Made by a program: the position numbers and the translations under genes
Origin: Eleusine coracana subsp. coracana
Lineage: Eukaryota > Streptophyta > Magnoliopsida > Poales > Poaceae
Assembly: GCA_032690845.1 (NCBI GenBank)
Contig: CM064434.1
Location: 5,210,108-5,274,107, forward strand
DNA length: 64,000 bases
Reading direction: 5' to 3'
Shown here: positions 48,801-59,551 of the stretch, one piece after another
How positions within the stretch are numbered: position 1 is the stretch's first letter
Layout: every line of letters starts with the position of its first letter
Notes under the pieces: model-generated
Seen by the model: the letters and a program-made list of their open reading frames with translations, nothing else
Databases searched by the model: none
What the model was told of the DNA's origin: nothing

Positions 48801-49889
48801 CACTACTAGAAAACACCCCCTATAGATACGCTTTATTTTAGGTTTAGATATGCTTATACCGTCTTTATCAAAATATAGATATGTTTTTATAATTCGTATC
48901 CGAGGCGTCTCTGCATGTACTGTGTCAGAGCTTGGTTGATATGCTTTTTAAAAATGTGTCTACCAACAAACAAGATGTGTTGTTTGAGATGCTATAAATA
49001 ATATATATGCTTGTAGATACGTTTTCATAAAATATGTTTATATGACATAGGTATTAGAGTAGACACGTTTTGTGACGTGTTAAAAAGTTTAGATATAATT
49101 TATTGATATGTTTTGTGTTGTTACTAACATATTATTGTTTTAGAACCTCTTCTAAGTGATTAATTTTTTTTTACGTAGTTAGCAAGAGTCGAACCTGAGA
49201 CCTCCTTGGTTTTTACATGCTCATCTAACCAGCTCACCTTTGAAGGAAACTTGATTAGATTGAGATATTCATTCCTTTTGTTACTAACATATTATTGTTT
49301 TAGAACCTCTTCTAAGTGATTAATTTTTTTTACGTAGTTAGCAAGAGTCGAACCTGAGACCTCCTTGGTTTTTACATGCTCATCTAACCAGCTCACCTTT
49401 GAAGGAAACTTGATTAGATTGAGATATTCATTCCTTTATACCCATATTTTCTTAGTGTTTTGGTATTCCTAGGATTTTATATAGCGTGTCAAAAATGTCT
49501 CTTGAGAGAATTAATACGATCAAAACATGCCTAATATTATCTCATGTTTTATATGTTTTCAATAACATCTTAAGAAGCATGTTTGATATGGCTAGATACG
49601 ATTAAAGCGTATCTAAATTTCTGATGTCTTTAGAAACATGTCAAAATGTGTCTTTTCTATGGCTACCAACGGTTTAAAGCGTGTCTAAAATCATAACACT
49701 TTATGATGTTTCAGAAAGAGTATCAAAAAAACATGTTTATTATATTCTTGACATTAAAGCGTATCTAAAATCATATCATATTGATATGTTCTTAAAATCG
49801 TATTGAAAAGTGTCTCTAGCTATTAATGTAGAGACGTTTATAAAAACGTAGTAATATAACTGTGTCTAGAAGATATTTTTATCGTAGTG
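48801..49889. mobile_element. Non-autonomous CACTA element, 1.09 kb, TSD AGA
   Basis: The left end is CACTACTAGAAAACA and the right end is the inverse of CACTACGATAAAAATA. AGA flanks both sides (48798-48800 and 49890-49892), the 3-bp duplication expected. Subterminal repeats of the form AGATACGTTT / AGATATGCTT recur near both ends. No transposase is present. The right end lies within the last exon of kinase 3. A 160-bp tandem duplication sits inside. Confidence 0.9.
49120..49438 (+). repeat. 160-bp tandem duplication inside the CACTA element
   Basis: Two copies beginning GTTACTAACATATTATTG (49120 and 49280) are identical apart from one T in a homopolymer. The unit contains a stretch resembling a tRNA-like or gene-derived insert (GCAAGAGTCGAACCTGAGACC), whose antisense has a GGTTCGA-type B-box. 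Confidence 0.9.
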
Positions 49890-52883
49890 AGATGTAGTAC
49901 AGATGTCAGCGACAGTAATACCATATGTATGTTCCATTTGATTAAGCATCTCAATTATACGGCCTGTATTCGGTCTCTTCGTTGGGTCAAAGTCTGTGCA
50001 CTTTATCCCTAACATAGTACATACACGTATAGGTGCCAACCGTGTGTCTCCCATTGAAGTTTCGAGCCTAATACTCCATGTTTCAAGTACCTAAGCATGA
50101 CAATCACGAGCACAGAAAAAAGTACTTGAGTTTTTAAAAGCATTTTAACATCAAAATGAGAGCACGCTAATTATATATAGAATTATTACATGGAGCTATC
50201 TTTCACTCATTTTCATGAGACCCGCGTACTATATTTTGTTGTAAAAATCACATCATAGTGCACATAATAAACCAATTTTATGTGTTTTTGCCAATAAAAA
50301 ATTAAAAATAGTTAACATTGTTTAATGAGACTTATTCATCTTATTTTCATTAAAATGCATCGAATACAAATTTTTAAGGGACACTGTTTGAACTTTTTTT
50401 GGATTTTGTTTTTAAAAATCTCTAAAAAGTATGAATATTATACTCCATAAAAAATTTTGAGTTTGATAAAGACATCATGACCTACTCCAAACAAATGCAA
50501 ACGGCTTGAATCCATGCAACATGTGCAAATTGGGGGTTACTTTGCAACTAAACATAGTAAGTGGTTATTTATAACAAAATGACTTCTGGGTGAAAATCTC
50601 AATCTCTAATTGGCATATGTGGTGACTTATGTTATTATTCCTACATTCAAACATCAAATGACATGGAATGTTTAATAAGAGTTATATTAAAGTTTGAAAA
50701 TTTTCAATGGCATAATTTAAGAATGGCATACCTTAAGTTTGAAAATAAAAAGGTAGTGCATAGATTTTTAACAGTTTAACATATGGCGTAATGAGCGTTC
50801 TTACATTGTCAATTACTGGACAACCTCTGTGTCCTGTCAGTATCTCCAGAATTACAATACCAAGACTATATATGTCTGATTTGAGTGTAATTACTCCACC
50901 AAAGGATTCTGGTGCGATATATCCCCTGCATGGAAAACATTGCATTCTGAGAAACTTTAGAGCAAAATGATTAAAACATAATTTGATCTCAACAAAAAAG
51001 AGGATGTTGACATTCTAGAGGCTTTATTAGCATACCATGATCCACACTGATTTGGAGTTAAGTGCCGGGATTGTTTTTCATCAAAGCACTTTGAGATACC
51101 AAAATCACCAATTTTAGGCACCATGTTGCGGTCCAGCAATATATTTGCAGGGTTGAGATCCAAGTGAACAATTCTCTGCTGGTGAAGATAATGTAAACCC
51201 TCGCAAATTCCTTTAATTATTTGGTAACGTGTCCTCCATTTGAGTCCTCGGGATGCATCTGCAAAGCATCAAGAAGAGATATTCATTGAGAGGGGTACTA
51301 GAAGTCCATACATATTGTTCTAAGCTATTCCATTTTCATGCAGGTACAAAAGGATGAAATAGGAATGAAATTAGTCCCATAATTGTATTTGTTGTGAACA
51401 CTTCAAAAATATGGTTTCAACCATAGCATACTGCAAGTTCGCCGAGGCACACTAAAAATTTGTGGATATTTAGTTACAACACACTAATTAAAGTAGAAGT
51501 TTATTTAAACTTTTTTATTTCCTTACATGAAATACATTACTAGTTGAAACTTTGAACGAAGATACATTGTTGCATATTCTATCATGCTCTTTTTTAGGAT
51601 CTTTTCAACTGTTCACATAGTTTGGTTTACAAAAAAAGTATTATATTTTCCAATGAAAAATTATTTAAACAATAGATGAAAATTTGACAAACAAACACAT
51701 AGATCTTTTTGTTTTGCGATGTACAAACACATAGATATAAAATGCCACAATGTATCATTGTGTACAGTTTCAAGTTGTAATGTATTTCCAGCAAAGAGAT
51801 AAAAAAGGTTAAAAATACCTTTTTTCTTACTTTAGTGTGCTGTACCTAATATCCATAAATGTAAAATGTGTCTCACCTAATATTGATACATGTGATGTGT
51901 TGTACCCAAAACCAGATTTTTGAAGTGTGGCACAACAAATTTACTCTAATTTTAGAAGCTCAAACAGGCATGTGACTGATGTAGGGTAATTTAGCTCCCA
52001 TAAAAATTAGGCGCAATGAGCATATACCGCTGATATACTTATCAAGTCTCCCTTTTGGCAGATATTCAAAGCAGAGCAATCTTTGTCGCTCTTCAATGAT
52101 AACCATCTTCCCCTCAAAATTCAACATTTCCCCTTGTGCATCCGCACAGTATCCCAATGAGCGTACTATATTATTGTGCTTCAACCTTGTCAAACAATCA
52201 GCCTCTTTCATGAATTTATTCTCATCTATATCAGCTGTACTATGGAACAGCTTCTTCACAGCGACTGTCCCATTGCGAAGTAGTCCCTGCAGTTACAACC
52301 TTGATTTTTTTTTTTTTGACATGAACCCAGCGAAGGAAGCCTCCGCTGGACAAAAGTTACAACCATCAGTTGTCACGGTGAACATGTGTTAAACTATAAG
52401 TGAATTGTACATCCTTCTCATCAGCTTATATTAGCCTTTTGGGTGCAACTGGTCGGTGCATAGTAACTTAACATGGTATCAAGCCAGAGGTCTTGAGTTC
52501 AAGTCCTGGCGATCGCATATTTTACTGCGCCGCTCCTATTTTCACGTTTGCGTTCTGAGGGAGCTGCACGTGAGGAGGAGTGTTAAACCATAAGTGAATT
52601 ACACACCCTTTCCCATCAGTTTAGGCTTTTGGATGCAACTGGTCGGTGTATAGTAACTTAACAACATGAGCCATTAGATCAATTGTGATCAAGACTGAGA
52701 CTGAGGGAAATTCACAACTTATACCTTGTAAACAACTGCAAAGCCACCGCTTCCAATCTGCTGGTCATATGAGAAATTGTTAGTTATGGATTCTAAAAGT
52801 GATATAGGTACCGCTTTCGGCTCTACACTTTCGTCACGTAGCATGGACTCCAAGTGTTTGGGTGCACTGTCTTCAGAAGTCAT
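49866..52883 (-). CDS. Receptor-like cytoplasmic kinase 3 (altered catalytic loop)
   Basis: Five minus-strand exons, 52725-52883, 52028-52286, 51036-51258, 50805-50925 and 49866-50090, give 328 residues with GT-AG borders and phases identical to kinase 2. The kinase domain has GSGGFAVVYK, VAVKK, the alpha-C glutamate (FMKEADCL), DFG (GDFGISK), GYIAPE and the subdomain XI segment PTKRPNT. The catalytic loop reads HLDLNPAN. HRD is HLD, and the conserved catalytic-loop lysine is Asn, so phosphotransfer is probably weak or absent. The last eight codons and the stop lie in the CACTA terminus at 49889, so the natural C-terminus has been replaced. Intron 1 holds a 54-bp LINE tail and a TRIM. The intact frame argues for a kept protein or a very recent loss. 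A signalling role is inferred only from family. Confidence 0.85.
52301..52354 (-). mobile_element. 54-bp 5'-truncated LINE tail with 10-bp TSD
   Basis: A T run followed by a short LINE-like 3' end (GACATGAACCCAGCGAAGGA...) resembles the 3' tail at 25921-25970. AGTTACAACC occurs on both sides (52291-52300 and 52355-52364). It lies a few bases inside intron 1 of kinase 3. Confidence 0.8.
52387..52663. mobile_element. TRIM/SMART-like miniature LTR element in intron 1 of kinase 3
   Basis: Direct repeats at 52387-52473 and 52581-52663 both begin TGTTAAAC and end CTTAACA. TGGTATCA follows the left repeat as primer binding site, and TGAGGAGGAG precedes the right repeat as polypurine tract. ACATG flanks both sides (52382-52386 and 52664-52668). 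There is no coding capacity. It has all signatures of an LTR element in 277 bp. Confidence 0.92.
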
Positions 52884-54608
52884 TGGTAATCATATATAAC
52901 TCTACTATCCAATTATTCCTACAAGGATCAGAACTAGTTGTGAGGTTCATGAGTGTTAAATAATCAATAAATAAAAAAATACAGAACTTGATCTCACAGG
53001 AATGCAAACAGCTATTTTTCCCACCATGGGGCCGGATGCTTATTCCATTACAGGTAACAAAATTTCGACCTTGTTATTACTGCATACATGCATAACGGAA
53101 CAAGTCAGCATATTGAAAGCTAAAAGGTACAACATAGTGAAGGGAAGTAAGATACAACATCAAAAAGTCTGAACTTAGAGTACCATATTGTTAAAATATG
53201 ATCCGAATGAATTATGAACTTTGTTAGGGACATCTTGGAGATGTAAGCTAAAAAGTATTGTTTAGCGAATTATTTTCTTAGTTATCTTCCCGTGTTGTAA
53301 CTCTCCTCATATCAGTGGGTCTTCCCACTGTGGCTTTCCATATAAAATTTGTGGCCTCGTTTGGAACCACTTCTGGGTGGCTTCCATTGAAATTTTTCGA
53401 CGAGGACAGCCAAACAGGACGATTCTGAAGCCGATTCCCATGAACACAATTTTCTTGGACATCGTCCTAACACTCCAACGCCAATCCCCATGCACATCCA
53501 CTTCTAATGAACACGACACATATTTACCCGCACTGCCATTCATTGCACATAAAAATAGTTCGATCTTTTCTCCTCCAACTCCTTTCTTTTTCGTTTGCAC
53601 ATAGCGTCATCATGGCTACCAACCCTGGTTGCCTGGCCCATCGCGCCACGTTGCTTTGCCACTCCGCCCCTCCTCACTCTGCTATTGCCACTCTGGCCCT
53701 CATCCCTCTAGCCATAGGCCTGCCAAACCCCAAGCCATCCATTCCTTATGCACACGTTGGAAGAGCTCCACTCCAACGGAGGACGGCGGCGGCGGTGACA
53801 CGAAATCCAGTGGGTTCTCGAGGGGATCTGCATAAGGAATGTTTCAAATGATTCGCAAGGAAGTGGATTACCTACATGCAGAATCTAGGATTGCTCTATA
53901 CCATGTAGAGTTGCTGGTGCTGAACAAGTAATTATATGTCAGGAAATTAAACATAGACCCATCAGATATTTATGCATAGGCATCGATCAGAGCGGATCCA
54001 TTGATGCCCAGGGCATCACCCGTTTGCCTAGGCACCACCGGATTGTAACATCCCGCCCTCCGAGGCAGAGTCCGCATACACATGACATGACAGCTCTTTT
54101 GTACCTTAAGACTTTTTTTATATACCAACTCGAGTTTTTACTACGTACTTTATCCTTACTCGTGTACATCTGAGAATAACTTCCCGGTCAGTCACGTATC
54201 ACTCCAGCTCAATCATGATTAACCTTCGAGTTCTTAAGAGACGAGCTTCCGAAACAGAAGTTGTAACTTATTGATACGAGTATTCTATCAATCCTATTAA
54301 GCCCTAGATCAAGACGTCACACCCTCATCTTCTTAGGAGACCAACGTCCAGGAACTTTCCCCTCTTGGCCACGTCCGTGTTCCTAGTACCAATGCATGTG
54401 TCATATTGTGTGACAACTCTAGGTACATACCATTCATGCATATCATGTTTGCGCAACTGCGATCCTATACGCTCGTGAAACCACGAGAATCGGCTCTAAT
54501 AACAACTGTAACATCCCGCCCCTCTGAGTCCTATCCCCAGTCGTCTACAACTCACTATAAACGGCACCCCTGTCCATCGTGTCTTTGCCCCAATTCTCTC
54601 TCACCTAA
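52884..54608. other. Upstream region of kinase 3
   Basis: The kinase 3 promoter should lie just right of 52883. No element could be named. Short plus-strand frames near 53507-53851 have a hydrophobic start and no recognised domain, so I do not call them genes. Confidence 0.4.
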
Positions 54609-55543
54609 GAGCATATCTAGCATATGCTTTAAAATGGGTTGGTGCTTTAAAAATTTGGATTATACAGCACCAGAGTCCTCCAGCAGCTACTTTAAAATAG
54701 GTTGGTGTTGTAAAAATATTTAGAGATCCTTTAAAATGGCCATGTCCTGCTGTATATTTGAAGCCCGAAGCGAGCTGCTCTATCCAGTGCTTTATAACGA
54801 TTCGGCGTTGGCGGAAGCCGATTTTTCCTTCCCGCCCGACTCTCCCGCCACGAGACGGAAGTGGCCTGACTTCACCCGCCTGCCGTCTGCTTGCCGAAGC
54901 ACCTTTGCCGGTCACTGCCCGCCCATCGGAGCCCCACGCCTCCATGGCCAGCAGTCATCGCCATATCCTGCCCCTCCCCAACTGCGTTGGAGATGCTGCC
55001 GCCACCGAGACGCCGTCGCACCCCAAGTCGTCGTCGTCGCCGCCAAGACGTTCTCGGGGGACGCCGGCGCTGGTGGAGGGGCGAGAGATGGAGGCGTGGG
55101 GGACTCGTCGGGACCATGCCCCCCACCAGCCAGTGCCGCACCACCGCCCTGCTTCCACCCCATAGCTCCGTGCCATGGCTGTTGCCCTGCCCCGTGAGCG
55201 CTCGCCGCGCCGTCGCCCCACGCTCCATGAGCGCACGCCATGCCATCGACCCCACCGCGCGCGCATGCCGCGTCGTCACCCCACGCTCCACGAGTGCGCG
55301 CCATGCCACCGTCCCCACCGCGCGCGCTCGAGTCCCATCCATCATCAAAGCCATGGCATTTGGAGATCCATCCGTCCTCGCGGCCATTGTGCTCGATGAA
55401 TTGCTCAAGAGGAAAGACAAATATAAAACACCTATTTTAGAGTATCTGGTGCAGTCAAACACCATGAATCTTTATAAATGAGATTTATAAGATCTGTAAA
55501 ACTAGATATAAAGCACCAGTTTTACAGCAGCTGCTGGAGATGC
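54609..55543. mobile_element. PIF/Harbinger-like element with GC-rich cargo
   Basis: The ends read GAGCATATCTAGCATATGC and, inverted, GCATCTCCAGCAGCTGC. Further inverted blocks (GCTTTA, TAAAAT) occur inward, and TAA flanks both sides (54606-54608 and 55544-55546). A TAA duplication fits PIF/Harbinger-type elements. The centre (about 54820-55400) is much more GC-rich than the AT-rich ends and holds long open frames in several registers, none with a recognised domain. That pattern suggests captured genomic sequence (Pack-type). No transposase is present. Confidence 0.65.
55211..55336 (+). repeat. 63-bp GC-rich tandem repeat, two copies
   Basis: Copies begin CGTCGCCCCACGCTCC (55211) and CGTCACCCCACGCTCC (55274). 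The unit is 21 codons, so frames stay open across it. It lies inside the GC-rich cargo of the PIF/Harbinger-like element. Confidence 0.75.
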
Positions 55544-55546
55544 TAA

Positions 55547-56823
55547 CACCCTCAACAGGAGAGGAGAAATCAACGACGACGCGGTGACGGAGGCCATGCT
55601 TGGGAATACAGGCTTTGATCTCGACCTTCGCTGCGTAAACGGGGAATCGGATACGGGTAGGAGTAGGGATGTAGGTGGGCTACCCAATGGGTAGTAGTGG
55701 GTCAATGGTCTAGTTCATTTGCTCTACTTGATTGAATAGGGTGGAGGTAGGATTTAGTTCATTTGAGAAAATTTTGGATCGATTCACCAATCCAAAAAAG
55801 TGAAAACTTGCGTCCCTAGGTAGGAGCTTCAGGACGTCCCTTGGGCACCTCCCGCGCTGGAGCGGGATGGTTGGAGCGTCGCCAGCACTTCGACGGCAGC
55901 GAGCCAAAAGTGGTCGCCAAACAGGCCCTCTTGGCTTCTCCGTAAATCATCATTTTGGACAAGCCAGCAACGCTTCTCCAAAAAAAAAAAAAAACGGTAG
56001 AAGCTATCAGCCACCCTAGCCTAAACAAGCCCTAAGACACAGACCTTAATTGACACTACTAATTGCCAAAAGATGGATCACTAACCTGAAAGATGGATAT
56101 CTGCCCGGACCTTGGGCGGAGGGCGAGCTTCTGCCTTACACAGAAGGACGGGACCCGTCTTGGTCGCTGAAGCAGTGCTTAGTGGAAAGGAGCTCTCATT
56201 AATGGGCAGATTGGTCTTCGGCGACTTTTCCGACAACGACGACAAGGAGATGGGTATTGTCTCGCCGGCGGGATATATATATAGTATTTTTTAATTTTTT
56301 ATTCAAGACCTGTTTTAATTTGCTTTCTTGGAGAGTCGAATCCAGTCTAGTGGATGCTACTCAAGTGTTGTTTTTCTGCCTAACATACAGTCTAGTTGAA
56401 TCCAGTCTATCATTTAAAAAAAAATGAAGTCTCACTCCATAGGAAATGCTACGAAAGGACTCATTGCCTTTCTGCCTAACATCTCGGTTTCTTTAGTCAC
56501 GACGCTCTGGTCTATTCCTGCTCCACTGAAGAAATGCTCCCAAGATATGACTGGCAACAATAACAGCCCCATATTATAAAAGAAGCACATGGACATGACA
56601 GACAGCACATGGTATGGTAGTGACCAAACCTTCAGTCGTTATTGCACCGCAGCGATAAAACAATAAACGCTATTATGTCAGCTACGAGTTTCAATATCAG
56701 GTGCAGTATCTACAGTAAACATATTTGTTCGCAAGCAGAGGGCGTTTACACGACATAGAGACGGGATCCATATGCATTGTTGCCTGGCAAAGTGATGAAT
56801 GACAACCGTTTATTACAACCGGA
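55547..56823. other. Intergenic, nothing identified
   Basis: Contains a poly-A run near 55979-55994 and short frames without domains. No terminal repeats or gene structure could be supported. Confidence 0.4.
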
Positions 56824-56923
56824 CTACGACGTCCTGATGACCGTCAGTTCGCTCCGGTGGACGCTGAGACGAGGGAGCGTGCCGTCGGCATGATGCTGTC
56901 TGAGGAAGCAGAGCGATCCTCTG

Positions 56924-57776
56924 TTTTTTTTTTATAAAAAAATGAACTGGAGAGGTCGCCCCCCTACAAGTTATATATTATAAATATATAAAAGATAAAA
57001 GAAATTTACAGAGGAAATGAAACGAAAAAAGGAAGAAAGAGGAACAACCTACTGTACAAGAGCAAGGCACTAATTTTTTCTACAATCCGAAATTCGATAC
57101 TGATAGATCGATCTTCTCTTCACCAAAGAGTAACACGGTTGAGCTGTCTAAAGAATTGTTCTAAGCAAGTCTTCACTGTGGGATCACCTTGATCAAATAT
57201 CCACTCATTCCTCGTTTTTCATATGCTCCAACCTCCAACACATAAAAATGATGATCTCCATAAAGAAGGGAACTACAAGCTTTCTTCTAAGAGCAGCCAC
57301 AATGCATCGGTGCTTGAAAGAATTTGAAGGGAATATTCTTCATTAGGCATCGATGCTACCACTGTAAAGACCGGTGCTTGAAGGAAAAAACTAGGCATTG
57401 GTGCATGTACAAGCACCCGGTGCTAAATCTTAGAATAATATTTCTTTGACAAATAGAGCACCATGGTGCAGCTACAAGCGATGAGAGAGAGTGTGTTTAT
57501 TTTCTTTTGTGGGTCCATGTTTTATCTAGGCACCGATGCCACGACTGTGAAGAAATAGAAAAACTAACCATCGCAGCTACATGCATGTGATTTGATAGTT
57601 GAAGCTCCGATTCCACTGTGGATGCTCTAAGTGTCCCCCTGGTATTTATTCTCTCCTTATCAGTAGCCAGAAGAAGACATGGTGTTTTGGTTGACATTTG
57701 CATGCCCACAGCGAGAAGAATTTGTATGTCTTTGAAAAAGAGTATCTCTCAGCACTTTCAGGTTGTACCAAAGTAT
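56924..57776 (-). mobile_element. 5'-truncated LINE inside the host exon, TSD 12-14 bp
   Basis: A poly-T run at 56924-56933 marks the 3' end on the minus strand. AGCGATCCTCTG (extendable by TT) flanks both sides (56912-56923 and 57777-57788). Minus-strand remnants read a zf-RVT-like segment (LLATDKERINTRGTL near 57640) and a tail EWIFDQGDPTVKTCLEQFF (near 57180), as in plant LINEs. A MITE has inserted at 57291-57627. Confidence 0.85.
57291..57627. mobile_element. Tourist/Harbinger-like MITE nested in the LINE, TSD TAA
   Basis: The ends read GAGCAGCCACAATGCATCGG and, inverted, GAGCATCCACAGTGGAATCGG. TAA flanks both sides (57288-57290 and 57628-57630). It is 337 bp with no coding capacity. Confidence 0.8.
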
Positions 57777-58289
57777 AGCGATCCTCTGTTCTTGGAATCA
57801 CTAGACCTCATCTCGGACAGGAAGATGTACATGTACGCCGTGCAGCTTGCCGAGTCGAGCTCCCAGTCCCAAGTGGACATGGAAGGAATCATGTTGGTGA
57901 TAAGTCGTAGGTTCTCTAGCCAATGTTCTACGACGGTTGCAATGCCGTCCACGCCGCAACCCATGTCTATGAACGAGGAATTAATTACAATTGGCATGAA
58001 ATATATGCATATCATCATTGATCATAATTAATTAGTAGAAATTGATGCTAATTATACATGATTAACAAGAAAAACAATTAGGACTAATTGACCACAAGTG
58101 GCAGTATGTAACAAATGTGTAATTAGAGACTTAACTTGAACATCTCGCACCAAATCGGCCAAAATTGAGCAAGGCCTAATGTTAACCAATGCACATCAAC
58201 CAAACCATAATTTATTAGTGTAAACTAACTGAAACAGAGGGTTAAGATTAGGTAATTAGCCCGTGTCAGAACAAGAACAACCAACGAAC

Positions 58290-59291
58290 TTAGCTCCCTG
58301 TATACTTGTTGATGTTGGCAATCACCATGAGTAATTCTGAGAGCTCCCTCGGCTTTGAGAACATGGGCATATGATCAGCTCCCTCCAATCCCATGACTTC
58401 TGTGCCGGGGTTCCACGAGGCCATCAAACGCTGCATCTCCGCCGGCTTCCACTCGTCCTCCTCGGCCACGACATACACGTGCCTCACTGCTCCATACATC
58501 TCCACCGTCAGGACATTCCCGTTCATCGTCTCGTCGTTCAGGAACCGCCGTGACGGCCTCACCATCGAAATTCCCAGGGTCAGATCCTGCGTTATATTGC
58601 ACATACTGTACATCAGAGGAAGTAAGTAGGGAGTAGGGAGAAATTGAGGAACAAACGGCCACTGTAAGGATATACATACCTCGGGTGGGCTGAGCTGATA
58701 CACTCTCCGCGCCATGTACTTTGGTCCGAACAGAAACGTCTTATCCGGATTCCGGGGATCACTGGTGGTTCCGAGCGTGCAATCCATGAAGAAATCTGGC
58801 CCTTTCCCTTGCGACAGCTAACAGTTTCTTACAATCGTTAATGGTCAGTAAAAAGAAACAGAAGCTAGTAATTTGCATTTGCGTACACGGGATTTCCGAG
58901 TTGGTACCTGCTTGAACGCGTAGGTCATCGGCTTCCCTGCTGCGGGCATGGTAGCCGTGACGAACACGGCGACGGCGACTTTCTCCGGGTACCTCTCCAT
59001 GACCAGTGCGAGACTCTGACCGCCAAAGCTGTGGGCGACGAGGACCGCCGTCTCGCCCTCCGGCAGCGCGGCCACCGCGTCCAGGAGCGGCTGGCTGTAC
59101 TCTTCAAAGGACGCCACCTCCTCGCCGCGCCCGGGCCTGGCGCCACACCCGGCCGTGTCGAGCGCCGTGACGCGGTGGCCGGCGGCCTCCAGGGCGGTGA
59201 CCACCCTGTACCAGCACCAGGCACCATGACAGATACCGTGGATCAGGACGAAGTGGTGCTGCTGCTTCTTGCTGGCGCCCACCATGTCCAT
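58290..59291 (-). CDS. Methylesterase-type alpha/beta hydrolase
   Basis: Three minus-strand exons: 58908-59291, about 58680-58808 (or to 58818) and 58290-58586. The protein of about 269 residues fits the plant MES family (carboxyl methylesterases such as those acting on methyl salicylate or methyl jasmonate; also hydroxynitrile lyase relatives). It has FVLIHGICHGAWCWY (oxyanion hole region), the nucleophile elbow VAHSFGG with the serine, the acid in VVAEEDEWKP, and the histidine in GADHMPMFSKP. The start is the Met at 59291 (MDMVGASKK), because the upstream frame from 59420 is not family-like. Exon 2 is odd: the TTAG acceptor at 58819 leaves the frame shifted by one, while an alternative CAAG acceptor at 58808/58809 keeps it open (Q|GKGPDFF). 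Without the second acceptor the gene would be frameshifted. The true substrate cannot be told from sequence. Confidence 0.85.
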
Positions 59292-59463
59292 CCCCGAGCT
59301 TATCGAAGTCTGCGTGTCAAAATCAGAGCTGCCGTAGACACGGACCTTTGTAACCTCTCTCTCTCTTATTTTTTTTTTTCCTTTTTCGAGCAGCCAATCT
59401 AATCTCCTTTGTTGCAGCAAACAACAAACTGCACGACAACAACTCCGTCAATATTTACATGAC

Positions 59464-59551
59464 ACATAAAAGGAATAATCTGAGCTAGCTGCTGTGAATA
59501 AGATTTGACATAAAAGGAATAATCTGAGCTAGCTGCTGTGAATAAGATTTG
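59464..59551. repeat. Perfect 44-bp tandem duplication upstream of the methylesterase gene
   Basis: Two identical 44-bp copies begin ACATAAAAGGAATAATC (59464 and 59508). They lie 173-260 bp upstream of the inferred start at 59291, within the likely promoter. Confidence 0.95.

Larger units (their letters stand above)
56824..57966 (-). pseudogene. Unidentified host exon split by a LINE insertion
   Basis: Minus-strand coding sequence enters at a TTCATAG acceptor (57966), reads GVDGIATVVEHWLENLRL and AYMYIFLSEMRSSDSKNR, and is cut at 57777. The same frame resumes at 56911 and reads to a TAG at 56824-56826. The two parts are joined by the duplicated AGCGATCCTCTG target site, which shows they were one exon of about 95 codons. 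I do not recognise the family. No upstream exon was found before the methylesterase gene, so this may itself be a gene fragment. Confidence 0.65.

Noticed and set aside
53507..53851. Possible small gene starting MATNPGCLAHRAT
   Set aside because: No family resemblance, splice structure or second line of support.
54736..55481. Several long overlapping frames (up to about 197 residues) on both strands
   Set aside because: GC-rich sequence lacks stops in many frames. No domain is visible, and the region is inside a TIR element.
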